From assembly GCA_033297075.1 (NCBI GenBank), contig MU858270.1:1-55856 (forward strand): a stretch of 55,856 nt of DNA, in the 5' to 3' direction. Shown one piece after another: positions 21,899-31,176 of the stretch. The DNA comes from Rhypophila decipiens (Eukaryota > Ascomycota > Sordariomycetes > Sordariales > Naviculisporaceae). The notes under the pieces were generated by a model that was not told where the DNA came from, searched no databases, and saw nothing but the letters and a program-made list of their open reading frames with translations. Position numbers and translations under genes: made by a program. Every line of letters starts with the position of its first letter. Position 1 is the stretch's first letter.

Positions 21899-24040
21899 AT
21901 GCATTCCCTTTCGAAATGGGCGGTCCTGAGCGCCCTTGCCACCTGTAGGTCTATTTGACTTGTTTCTTTACTTGTCAGCATCTAATCACCACACCGTCTT
22001 CAGGGCTCCAACTATCCATTGCTGCACCCGCTGAGCACCAACCTCGAGCGGCGGCTGCCTCGTGCAACCTGTCCAACAAGGAAACATGGGACTACATCGT
22101 CGTCGGGTCCGGCCCCGGCGGTCTCACCATGGCCGACCGTCTCTCCGAGGCAGGCCACAAGGTCCTGCTCCTCGAAAAGGGCCCGCCCTCAACAGGACGA
22201 TGGGGCGGCACCATGAAGGCACCGTGGCTCCAAAACACTAACCTCACCCGCTTCGACGTGCCCGGTCTCTGCAACCAGATCTGGGCCGACAGGAACGGCA
22301 TCGCCTGCACCGACTACGACCAACTCGCCGGCTGCGTCCTAGGAGGCGGCGTGGCCATCAACTCCGGTCTGTACTGGAAACCTCACCCCGATGATTGGAA
22401 CATGAGCTTCCCTCCGGGCTGGAAGGACGACGACATGAAGACGGCCGTCGACAAAGTCTTCACCCGCCTGCCCGGCACCATGTACCCGTCCAGGGACGGC
22501 AAGCTGTACCTGCCCCAGGGGTACAACATGCTCAGCGCGGGGCTGACCCAGGGCGGATGGAAGTCAATCGATGCTAATGTGCAGAACGACCAGCGAAACA
22601 GGACCTTCAGCCACACGATTTACTATTTCGCTGATGGCGAGAGACACGGGCCCCTGGCTACGTACCTTGTTACGGCTAATGCGCGCAAGAACTTTGCTTT
22701 CTGGACCGGTGCTGGCGTCAAGAGAGTTGTTCGGACTGGATCCAAGGTCACTGGTGTCGAGGTGGAGTGCGGGGGGAGCTCGGGGGTGATTAATGTCACG
22801 CCCAATACTGGACGAGTTATCGTCTCGGCGGGTACCTTTGGGTCTGCCAAGATCTTGTGGCGAAGTAGGCCTCTCTTCACATGGCGGTCAGATAAGGGTA
22901 TCTAAGGCTAACTCGGTAAATAGGCGGTATCGGCCCAACCGACGTTCTCAACACTGTCAAGTCATCCAGCGACGGGTCTAGCATGATCTCCTCTGACCAG
23001 TGGATCAACCTGCCGGTTGGCTACAACCTCTACGACCACGTTGGTGTAAGTGACTTTGCCTAGAGATACAAACCCTCTTATCAGAGGCATTGCTAAACGC
23101 ATCATATCAAACAGACCGATCTCGAAGTAGCCCATTCCAGCGTCGTCAACTATGACTTTTACGGTGCCTGGAGCAGACCCATCCAGAGCGATTCCCAGCT
23201 CTACCTGAGTAAGACCACCCGAATTCGAAAAAAACAAATAAAGATGAACTCCATCTAACAGCCCCCAAGACAGCAGATCAGGAATCCTCGCCCAGTCAGC
23301 CCCCAACTTCGGACCCATGTTCTGGGACATCGTCACACCCGCAGACGGCATCAACAGACATTTCCACTGGCAAGCCCGCGTCGAGGGTTCCCGCAGCAGT
23401 AAGTTCACTCTATCGAAACCCGCTAGTCTCCAAGAGAAATAAAAGTGTTCTGACCAAATCCATCGCAGCCTCAATGACCCTAACGCAATACCTCGGCACC
23501 GGCTCAGTCTCCCGTGGCCGCCTGACAATCAACAACCAACTCAAGACCATCGTCTCGCAATCCCCTTACCTCAACGACGCCAACGACAAGGCCGCCGTCA
23601 TCCAGGGTGTCCAGAACCTGCGCGATGCTCTTAGCAAGGTCAGCGGCCTGACATGGGTCCGTCCCACCGCCAGCCAGACCTCTACTGCGTTTGTGAACTC
23701 GGTATGCATGCCATCAACCCATTTCATTTCATTTTCATGTGTCTGTCAAATTCTGGGGACTAGTACAGATAAAACTAACCATTTGTGTTCATAAAAAAAG
23801 ATCCCCTCAAACCCCGGATCGCGCAACTCGAACCACTGGATCGGCACCAACCGCATGGGCGCCGACGACGGACGCGTATCGGGCGGAAAGGCCGTCGTCG
23901 ATCTCAACACCAAGGTCTACGGCACCGACAATCTGTTCGTCGTCGATGCGTCCATCTTCCCGGGCCATATCACGAGTAACCCCACCGCTGCGATCCTTGC
24001 CGTGGCGGAGCAGGCTGCTATCAAGATTTTGGCTTTGTGA
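21899..24040 (+). CDS. Secreted GMC flavoenzyme, cellobiose-dehydrogenase-like (AA3), no cytochrome domain
   Basis: Seven exons (21899-21944, 22004-22864, 22924-23045, 23115-23208, 23270-23398, 23469-23701, 23801-24040) join in phase to 574 residues. The ATG lies in GTCGCCACCATG, a strong initiation context. A signal peptide (about 1-22) is followed directly by the FAD site DYIVVGSGPGG (Gly 50-55) and a second GMC block, CVLGGGVAINSGLYW. Near the C-terminus SNHWIGTNRMG provides the catalytic His (about 507) and HITSNPTA the Asn (about 555), as in the flavodomain of cellobiose dehydrogenase. The haem domain that normally precedes this flavodomain is absent. It likely oxidises an oligosaccharide and passes electrons to a quinone or another acceptor outside the cell. 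The sugar is not determinable here. Confidence 0.9.
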
Positions 24041-24415
24041 ATTTTTCTTCTTGGTCGACTTGTCGAGTTTGCTGGTGGTCTGTTTGAGGTAACCTGACAG
24101 ACACTGGGTGGCCTGAATGCATGGATGGGAAAGGACGGATATATACAGGTATGAGATGACTGAAATAGGCACAACAACTATTTGTAGTGAAACAGGCTTG
24201 TTACATACTTGGGTAGTACAAAGCATTAAATCATGCATTGTGAGACATTGTGGTCTACCCCTTCTAACTCTCTTTTGGATTAAAGATTTGAGCCAAGCTG
24301 GTCAGGAAGTGTGTTTTTCACGATGGAGGATGAAGCGGCGGCTGCTTTGCTGACTATGTATGTCCGGTCCTACAGGCCCTACGTGTTGTTGGGATAGCCG
24401 ACAATATTATCTTAT

Positions 24416-24510
24416 ACCGCCTAATATACAGGCACCAGTCCTCCCGTGTATAGGCACTATCTTCTTATAAAGTAGCAGTACTCTTGTTGTAAATGCCTTT
24501 ATTATTTAAA
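24416..24510. mobile_element. Truncated hAT-like element, copy D (left end only)
   Basis: CCGCCTAATATACAGGCACC is followed by a second TATAGGCAC motif and ACTCTTGTTGTAAATGCC. This matches the left third of copy B. No right end follows, so this is a solo end in the gap between the flavodehydrogenase and GTPase genes, which converge here. The rest of 24041-24543 shows nothing. Confidence 0.75.
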
Positions 24511-24543
24511 ATTCCGCCACGGTACCAAGCCCCTAGCCGTCAA

Positions 24544-25988
24544 TCACAACACATCCGGTAACTTCTTAATATCAGGCAGCACAAAGCCCTCCTTCGCCTC
24601 CTGACTCATAAGCACCTCCTTGGAATAATAATCCTGCCAAAGGAGCCCATCGACCAAAAACGGATTTAACATTAGGAACCGTGCAAAGTCACCGACACTA
24701 GTGCCGGGGTCTTGGTCCTCCCCGGTCGCCTTGACCGGGCAGAGCGAATGTGAGTCTCGTGCCGCCGCCTGACCATCCACATTCACTGTGTTGCCGGTGC
24801 CTCTCGCTATACCCAAATGAACCATCTGCACCCAAAAATAGGTCATGGTCAGGTGGAATGACTTGCCACCATGGACTCCCTTGCCGTTGTGTTCAATGTA
24901 CTCTTTGAACCCGGCAAAGATTTTGTCTTTGCCTGTTGCGTGTGCGAAAGTTTAAAGAGATGTTAACCCACGATATGGCAAGTACCTACCCAGGTAAATA
25001 AAAAGGAGCAGAGCAAACATACCTTCTCTCCTTCCATACTTGACAAGCAAAACAAACGCCAGCCGCAAATGAATATAATGATCCCAGCTAGGCAAATCAA
25101 AAGCGTAGAACCGTCTCAAAAGCTCCTCTCCCGAGGTGATAGGGTCTCTATCCGCCCTCGCAAGCCAATCTTCCAGCTTAGCCGAGAGTATTTCCGGGGA
25201 CCGCATGTTGGAGATGATCTCCTCCGCCGTGGTGACTTGGTTCTCCTTTTTCCGAGTTTCTGTCGGCGACGAAAAAGAAGTCGAGGCGGCGGTGATTGCA
25301 TCCCCAAGCCAGGCAAATGCCTCTGCCAGCCCACTTTCAGGTCGATACCCAGCGGTGATATTCGTCTCAAAGATGGCAAATCGTCTGCCTTTTAAAAGTT
25401 GGCAAAACTTGGCGCGGAATTCATGATCGTCTGGGACTTTTCTGTTGGCACCGGGGAAGAGGTCAATCTTGTTGGCGAGTCTACAGCCATAGTGTTAGTA
25501 TAGGTAGGTACTACTTTCGAGGCAAACGGGAGTCCAACTCACACCAAAACAGGAATCTCAACCGCGAAATCCTCCTGCAGCAATACCCCCAGCTCTTCCA
25601 GACTCATATCAAGCAAACCCTCCGACGAACTAGCCGCATCAACGACCCACACAAATGCCGAGACCTCGCCTTCCTTCATCATGAAATGTCGCACGAGCGG
25701 GTACGACCTGGCGCACCCGCCTGCATCGGCAACCCGAGCGGCGAAGCACAGGGGCTGGCGTTCCTCATTTTTTCCCCCATCAACAATGGCTGATGAAGGT
25801 ACTAGATCTGGAACGCAAATATTGGCTGTTTGGATCCAGACTCCGATGGTGGGTATGATGTCGGTTATCTTTGATATGGCGAGCTTGTAGAGCAGGGTGG
25901 TCTTTCCTGCACCGTCGAGACCCATTATTGAGATATTGGGGAGGGCCCGTTGGTCCCGTGAGAAGAACCGCTTTATGATGCTGTGCAT
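24544..25988 (-). CDS. ARF-like small GTPase with long C-terminal extension
   Basis: Exons 25988-25543, 25480-25023 and 24932-24544 join in phase to 430 residues. G-motifs are G1 GLDGAGKT (23-30), G2 PTIG (46-49), G3 DAGG (88-91; ARF family WDxGG, so the Trp position is Ala-like here), and G4 NKID (152-155). Residue 2 is His, so the N-myristoylation Gly of true ARFs is missing. An insertion of about 20 residues lies between G2 and G3. After the GTPase fold (about 1-200) comes a region of about 230 residues not found in ARF or ARL proteins, with a conserved-looking end (FHLTMTYFWVQMVHLGIA, then LLWQDYYSKEVLMSQEAK). ARF-like proteins switch between GDP and GTP to recruit effectors to membranes. 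The role of the extension is unknown. The start is ATG 25988; no earlier ATG is in frame. Confidence 0.85.
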
Positions 25989-26583
25989 TTTCAAGTTGGA
26001 AGTGTTGGTGATGATTGGAGATAGAATTTGTGACCAAGATTACGGGATGTTGGGAAAAGGTTTCTAAGATATATCGGGAAAAGAAAAGAAAACAGGAACG
26101 CAATGAATGCCTGGATAATATAATAGCTTCTTAGAATAGAAGCTAGGTGTTTTGTGGATAGGACCTGTTCATCGCAGTGATTACCGAGACTGGTTAGTAG
26201 AAGGTTGCTACGACGACTATCTTGTGTAGCTTGTGTTTAGCTCCGCGGCGTTAGTCCACTATACGCGCGTCCTCTCTAGGCACCCAAGAAGAGATATCTG
26301 AAGATCCCCAAGTCAGACTATTTATGTGAACCCTTTTAGCAATTTGTCAAGGTTGCGTAATTAGGTGCCGATGCCAACGGTAGCAGGCAAGCAGGCAAGC
26401 ATCCAAACTTGAACAACATGTGGACAGCAAGACCGCAAATGCAAAGACACTAGTACAGTTCAGGTCTTTTACAAGAATACAAAAAGAGTCGTAGATGACC
26501 AATAAGAGACTGGATACTCATATGATTTGCTGCAAATCCAAGTAAGGCAATATATCTCAAAAGCTTCCATCGCCACAACTTTA
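25989..26583. other. Intergenic region between two co-directed genes
   Basis: Promoter side of the GTPase gene and 3' side of the DUF2235 gene. A short run gcaggcaagcaggcaagc lies at about 26383. No gene is seen. Confidence 0.5.
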
Positions 26584-28494
26584 CTATGCAACGACTAGTT
26601 TCTGAGGCGGCGACACATCCTCGAGCTTCGCATCCACACCGCGCGCCTGCAACGAGTCCGAGTCAATGCCTAGTTGCTTGTCCAGCTTCTCAACCCAAGC
26701 GCAGGCAGACGGGCTAACGATGCACTCCCGCTCAATGCTATCCTTCGTTGGCTCGTCCAAGGGCCCAGCGCGAATCTTGTACTCGGGGATACGGACGTCG
26801 CTACTGCCCCATTTATCCTTGACCCACTCCCAGCCGTCCACGCCCTCGACACGCTTAAAGTCCTTGAGCGCCTCGGGCTCATATTTGCCGTCATCCGCGA
26901 GCCGCTCCATGCGATAGGCCACGCAAGGGTGGATGTACTCGTTGGTGCGGCCCTTGTTGGCCCTGTACTCGCCTGGGGTACGATACTGCGATCCGGTCTT
27001 CTTCATTTGGCCCGTATAGCTGTCGATGATTGGCCCGCTGGCCCAGCCCATGAGCGCGTCGGCGGCGATGTTGCGGCTCCAGGTGACGCCGTTGTCGTTC
27101 CATACGTCCGGGGGCGTGTCGGCCTTGCCCTTCATCGTCTTGACCTTGTCGACCAGCCAGTTCTTGGCAAACTTGCTCTGGTCGGCGAGGAGGATGTCGA
27201 GGGCTGGGCTGACGAGGGCGTAGCGGTCTTGCAGGAGCATGCAACCCGTGGCGATTTCGAAGCCGAGGTGGGGTTGGAGCTGCTCGATCATCCAGGTCAG
27301 GGTGATCATGGCGATTTGCTCCATATCGCTGTGGTACCAGGACGCAGCGTTGTCGCGGTCCTCTTCCTTCTTGGCCTCGGGGGGCAGCAGATCGTCGCTT
27401 CCGCCGCCGATATTGATGTGAACGCCGGGGAACCACACCTGGAGGAGGTTGGAGTCGGTGCACTTGAGCTCGTCGTACATCTCGGCAGCGACGAGGTCCT
27501 CCCAGGCTACGGCCAGCTGCTGCTCGGTGGCGTTGTCGGTGTCGCGCACCTTGTTCCACTTGTCTGTATACGCAGCCGTGGATGCCTTGGGCTTGGGCGG
27601 GCTCGAGACGCCGTCGGCGGGAAAGTGCCACAGCGTGGCGTCAAAGGGCTTGCGATGCTCGTCGAGAGCGAGGGCATGATAGGCGTTCTTGATGTAGGGG
27701 CTGAGGGACACGTTGTGGAAGCCAAATGTTTCGACGGGAACGGCGCGGCCAAAAAAGCTGACGACGGCGTTGATGATGGACGACTCCATTTTGGGGATGC
27801 CAAGCGAGCCGACCGTGTCGAAGACGGCGACGGCCTCGACCCACCGGGTTGACTCGGGGGGCGAGCCGTGCGGGCGCTTGAGCCACTGCGAGGGCGACTC
27901 CTTCCATTCTTTGGGGAGGTCCTTCTGGTCAGGGTCGAAGCGTCTCACACCTTCGGCCCACTCGCGCCAGACCTTGGACTTGCGGAACATGTGGCTGTCA
28001 GTGTGGCTCTGATAGAGGTTGTACAGGACCGGGAAGTCTTGCATGTCGCGGGGCTTGATGATGCCGATGTCCGTCACAAGGCCGGCCACAGCTCGCGCAG
28101 TGTAAGCCCCACGGGAGAAGCCGATGCAGAAAATCTGGTCACCGGGGTTGTAGTTGAGAACGATGAAGTTGTAGGCCTCGATGACGTTGCCGACGAAACC
28201 GGATCCGGTGCCGCCCTGGCGACCAGCCTCGAGCTTCGAAACACCAGTGCCGATGCCGGCGTCGTAGTAGACGACCTGCTCCCAAAACTTGCCATCCTTG
28301 TCGCGGGCCGTATTGGTAATGTAGCGGGCAATACGCGTGACGTTGGACGGGATGTTGACCGTGTTGGTCACCGAAGACTGCCAGGTGCCGTCGCAGCAGA
28401 TGACGATCCTCTTGGGCGTTGCCGTGATGCTGGTGTCCACGAAGCCGGCCTGGCTGTGCCCATCAACGAAGGAACCGAACAGCGGCTGCGGCAT
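26584..28494 (-). CDS. DUF2235 alpha/beta-hydrolase-like protein
   Basis: One uninterrupted frame of 636 residues runs from ATG 28494. An upstream in-frame extension to 28584 begins with TTG and is not credible. The DUF2235 hallmarks are present: RIVICCDGTWQSS near residue 25, VVYYDAGIGTG, and the nucleophile elbow IGFSRGAYTARAVAG (GxSxG). Also visible is VAVFDTVGSLGIP, and YHALALDEHRKPF, which carries the likely catalytic His region. This fold includes bacterial type VI phospholipase effectors, while fungal members are cytosolic proteins of largely unknown substrate. There is no signal peptide and no membrane span. High GC and strong codon bias produce long antisense frames over it, which are shadows. 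Confidence 0.88.
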   Translation of the reverse strand: MPQPLFGSFVDGHSQAGFVDTSITATPKRIVICCDGTWQSSVTNTVNIPSNVTRIARYITNTARDKDGKFWEQVVYYDAGIGTGVSKLEAGRQGGTGSGFVGNVIEAYNFIVLNYNPGDQIFCIGFSRGAYTARAVAGLVTDIGIIKPRDMQDFPVLYNLYQSHTDSHMFRKSKVWREWAEGVRRFDPDQKDLPKEWKESPSQWLKRPHGSPPESTRWVEAVAVFDTVGSLGIPKMESSIINAVVSFFGRAVPVETFGFHNVSLSPYIKNAYHALALDEHRKPFDATLWHFPADGVSSPPKPKASTAAYTDKWNKVRDTDNATEQQLAVAWEDLVAAEMYDELKCTDSNLLQVWFPGVHINIGGGSDDLLPPEAKKEEDRDNAASWYHSDMEQIAMITLTWMIEQLQPHLGFEIATGCMLLQDRYALVSPALDILLADQSKFAKNWLVDKVKTMKGKADTPPDVWNDNGVTWSRNIAADALMGWASGPIIDSYTGQMKKTGSQYRTPGEYRANKGRTNEYIHPCVAYRMERLADDGKYEPEALKDFKRVEGVDGWEWVKDKWGSSDVRIPEYKIRAGPLDEPTKDSIERECIVSPSACAWVEKLDKQLGIDSDSLQARGVDAKLEDVSPPQKLVVA

Positions 28495-29260
28495 TGTATT
28501 GAATTGATATGTGTTGGCTGGGAAATAGTGTGATGATGATGAAGCGAGCAGCGACCAAGAGGGAGATGGGCGACTGGCCTTCAAATAGGCCAGTTAGAAT
28601 ACAACGTCGGGCAGACAGCTTGCTCAGCTTTCCTTGGGCAGCCACTCAAACCCGAATTGGATAAATGCATGCTGATGGGCTGATTGTTGACGCAGACGGC
28701 CAGCAGCCCAGCACACGCGGGTTATAGGCCAATAGATATTTGTAAAGTGTGGGGTCCTAAAGGGATTGTCAGATTCTAGGCCTCGTCCTCAGCCAAATAT
28801 GTACCCCGTATGGGCTGCATTGTGCGTCGCGCTTATAGTTCCGAGTACGGTTATTCAGCTCGTTCTACAAGCCTTGGCTTGCTCTGTGATACCGTAAGAC
28901 GGTAAGAGGCCCAATCCGGTTAGCCTGGTCATGGTGTCTCGGAGTCGGACCACCTCTCGACTTGCTGGACTCCAATGGTCCGTGTCTCTGATGATCCCGT
29001 TTTAAAGACATGTCTCGCCGCTTCTTGATAGGAAAGGAAACTAAAGGGTCTTCAAGTTGGATTACAGGAATGGACCGATCCTTTGCAATACTTGTACCCG
29101 TTGCGAGGTCTTTCGTCGTTTCTTCTTAAAGTGCCCGATTGTCGTTTTTGAGAACCCCATTAAGCTGTGTAACGAAGCGAGATGTAAGAAACGGTTCTAT
29201 TGCAACGCTTCTGATTTACCAACCCAACAGTCGACAACAACTTCCATCACAACATGGCAC
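28495..29260. other. Intergenic region upstream of the DUF2235 gene
   Basis: It contains no recognisable gene. It separates the DUF2235 promoter from the 3' end of the metallo-beta-lactamase-fold gene. Confidence 0.5.
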
Positions 29261-29341
29261 TCAAACAACCCTCTTCTTCACGCCCCGCTCCAGCCAACAC
29301 ACCTCATCGCCCAAACCCTCACCCTTCAACACCTCACGCAA

Positions 29342-30070
29342 CTAATCCCCCTTTTCCGAAAAATGCCCCCAGTCCTCGTAATGAATTGGCACCAACAAAT
29401 CCGCCCCGATCTCACGAAACAGCCTCGCCGCCTCTTTTCCACCAAGAGTAATCTGCCTCGGCCGCGCTTCACCAGGGATCGACGCTTCGGCCCGGCCAAT
29501 ATTCAGAACCGCCACCGCAACATGGAACTCCTCCCGCAACCTGGCCGCCACCTCGGGCAGGTACACAGTGTCCCCCGAGAAGTATATCGCGTTCGGTTTA
29601 CCACCCCCGTCTTGACCAAACTCCTCCGCGGTGATAACAAACCCCGTGACCTCCCCGCCGGGCAGATGTACGCACGGCGTCCCGGTAACCGCAAAGGTCG
29701 TGCCCCCAATCGTCAAATCTACCTTCTCCCACGGCTGCAGACCCCTCACCCCGGGACGAGGAGCCAGCCTTCTCGCGCCGTCGGGGGTTGTTAGGACCCT
29801 GCGGGCATCGAGAAGCACCCGCCCGGCCTCGTCGAGGTTGTCGGGGTGGTCCTCGTGGCTCAGCAGGACGGCGTCGATGGGCGGCAGCTCGGCCACACTG
29901 AGCGCGGGGGACGTGGGCTTGGTGAGCACCGCGATGCCCATGTCCCATTGCGTGCCGGTGGGGCAGAAGACGGGGTCGGTCAGAAAGCTGATGCCTAGGT
30001 CGTCGAGGCTCAGGATGGCGCATGCCGTGTCGATGTGCGTGATGCTCAGGGCGGTTTGGAGGGGTGACAT
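29342..30070 (-). CDS. Metallo-beta-lactamase-fold (UlaG-like) protein with early TAG
   Basis: ATG 30070 opens 242 codons. The fold is indicated by ISFLTDPVFCPTGTQWDMGI, then LLSHEDHPDNLDEAGR (the metal-binding HxxHxDN-type variant seen in fungal UlaG-like proteins), NAIYFSGDTVYLPE and VPIHYEDWGHFSE. Such proteins hydrolyse ester, lactone or phosphate bonds, and the substrate is unknown here. The frame stops at TAG 29342-29344, but the same frame stays open to TGA 29261 and reads LREVLKGEGLGDEVCWLERG. That is what a member of this family would show as its last helix and strand after GHFSE. So the protein is either shortened by 27 residues or the TAG is a recent mutation (for example CAG to TAG). 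The two metal-site halves are intact. Confidence 0.75.
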   Translation of the reverse strand: MSPLQTALSITHIDTACAILSLDDLGISFLTDPVFCPTGTQWDMGIAVLTKPTSPALSVAELPPIDAVLLSHEDHPDNLDEAGRVLLDARRVLTTPDGARRLAPRPGVRGLQPWEKVDLTIGGTTFAVTGTPCVHLPGGEVTGFVITAEEFGQDGGGKPNAIYFSGDTVYLPEVAARLREEFHVAVAVLNIGRAEASIPGEARPRQITLGGKEAARLFREIGADLLVPIHYEDWGHFSEKGD

Positions 30071-31176
30071 TTTCCGTTTTCTTCCGAGGGGGGAAACGCC
30101 CGTGACGGCGGCGGGGTATGATTAATAGTTGTACTGTTATTTACTTTTTGAGTGAGGAAAGTCGACGGGTTAAAAGCGTTGAAAATCGGAGCCAGAGGGG
30201 CGAGCGGGAGTTGGAGACGACTACGTTCGTTTGCTAAGTAAAGATCGTAGCAGCATTTATTTATGCTTGTTGTTGTGATGACGCCAGCATTCGAACCTCT
30301 CCTGCGGTGGGGTTCCTGGAGATGGGCGTGAAAAGGAGACCTTAGCAGGCACAGACCTAGCGGCTTTGACAATTGCCAAAATAGGCACACGTAGTGATGT
30401 CAAGACCATCGCAAAATTACGTCGTAATAACATCAGCAGAAGTGCATGGTTTACCGCATCGTGGGTGTAAGGAAAAGCGCCCTATGCCACTCCCTGTTCA
30501 TATGAAGTCATGTCTTTGCCTCAATTCTTGGAGGTCGATGGTATGTTTTGGCATTGATGCAACTTGGCCTGGAGGAACTAAGCCCCATGTTCTTTGTTAC
30601 GAAAGGAAACACCGTAGAAGCAATGTAGCATGTTTGGAACACATTGACGACAAAAGGGAGCGGGACCCCGGGCCGAGAATTCGATGCATGAGACCATAAC
30701 GACCAAGGAATCCGTGGAACACAACAGGCCTCCTGCTAAGGGGAGCTCAAACCGGACTAGATGATTGAAAATTTGATAAAAGAACCATGTTCTTTATATA
30801 TTGCGGCACGTTTAATTGCAGGTCCACGGTTCTAAGCTCTAGCGCGCAACTCTTGATTCGCTCGAAATGGCCCGAGCCGCAGTCGGTGTCACAGCAGATA
30901 TTACCGCCCCCCAACCCTTTCATCCATGGCGCGTTATAGCTTGGGTCGCCCTATCAGGCTCCGAGATGGCTCACTGTGCCTCATGGTCACCAGGCACTAT
31001 ATCAAAGATCCTGGGTTACGGCAACGTCGACAAAAACCGGTTTAGCAGTGGAGCAGTGCAAGATTATGTTCTCTGGTACCCCACTAAGGTAATATGGGCT
31101 ATCTAAGGTATATAAACTCTCTGGCTTGTTATTTGTTTAAAAAGGATACGGCAAGAAAACCACAACAGACGAAATA
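30071..31176. other. 1.1-kb divergent intergenic region
   Basis: This is the shared upstream region of the metallo-beta-lactamase-fold and DUF3433 genes. A 79-codon frame from ATG 30867 has no family signature, and I do not call it. Confidence 0.45.

Noticed and set aside
26674..27852. Long plus-strand open frame of 392 codons
   Set aside because: It lies antisense to the DUF2235 gene, which has clear family motifs. The frame is a product of high GC third positions.
30867..31106. 79-codon frame with an ATG
   Set aside because: No signature, no supported intron and no coding-like composition. It lies in the upstream region of the DUF3433 gene.
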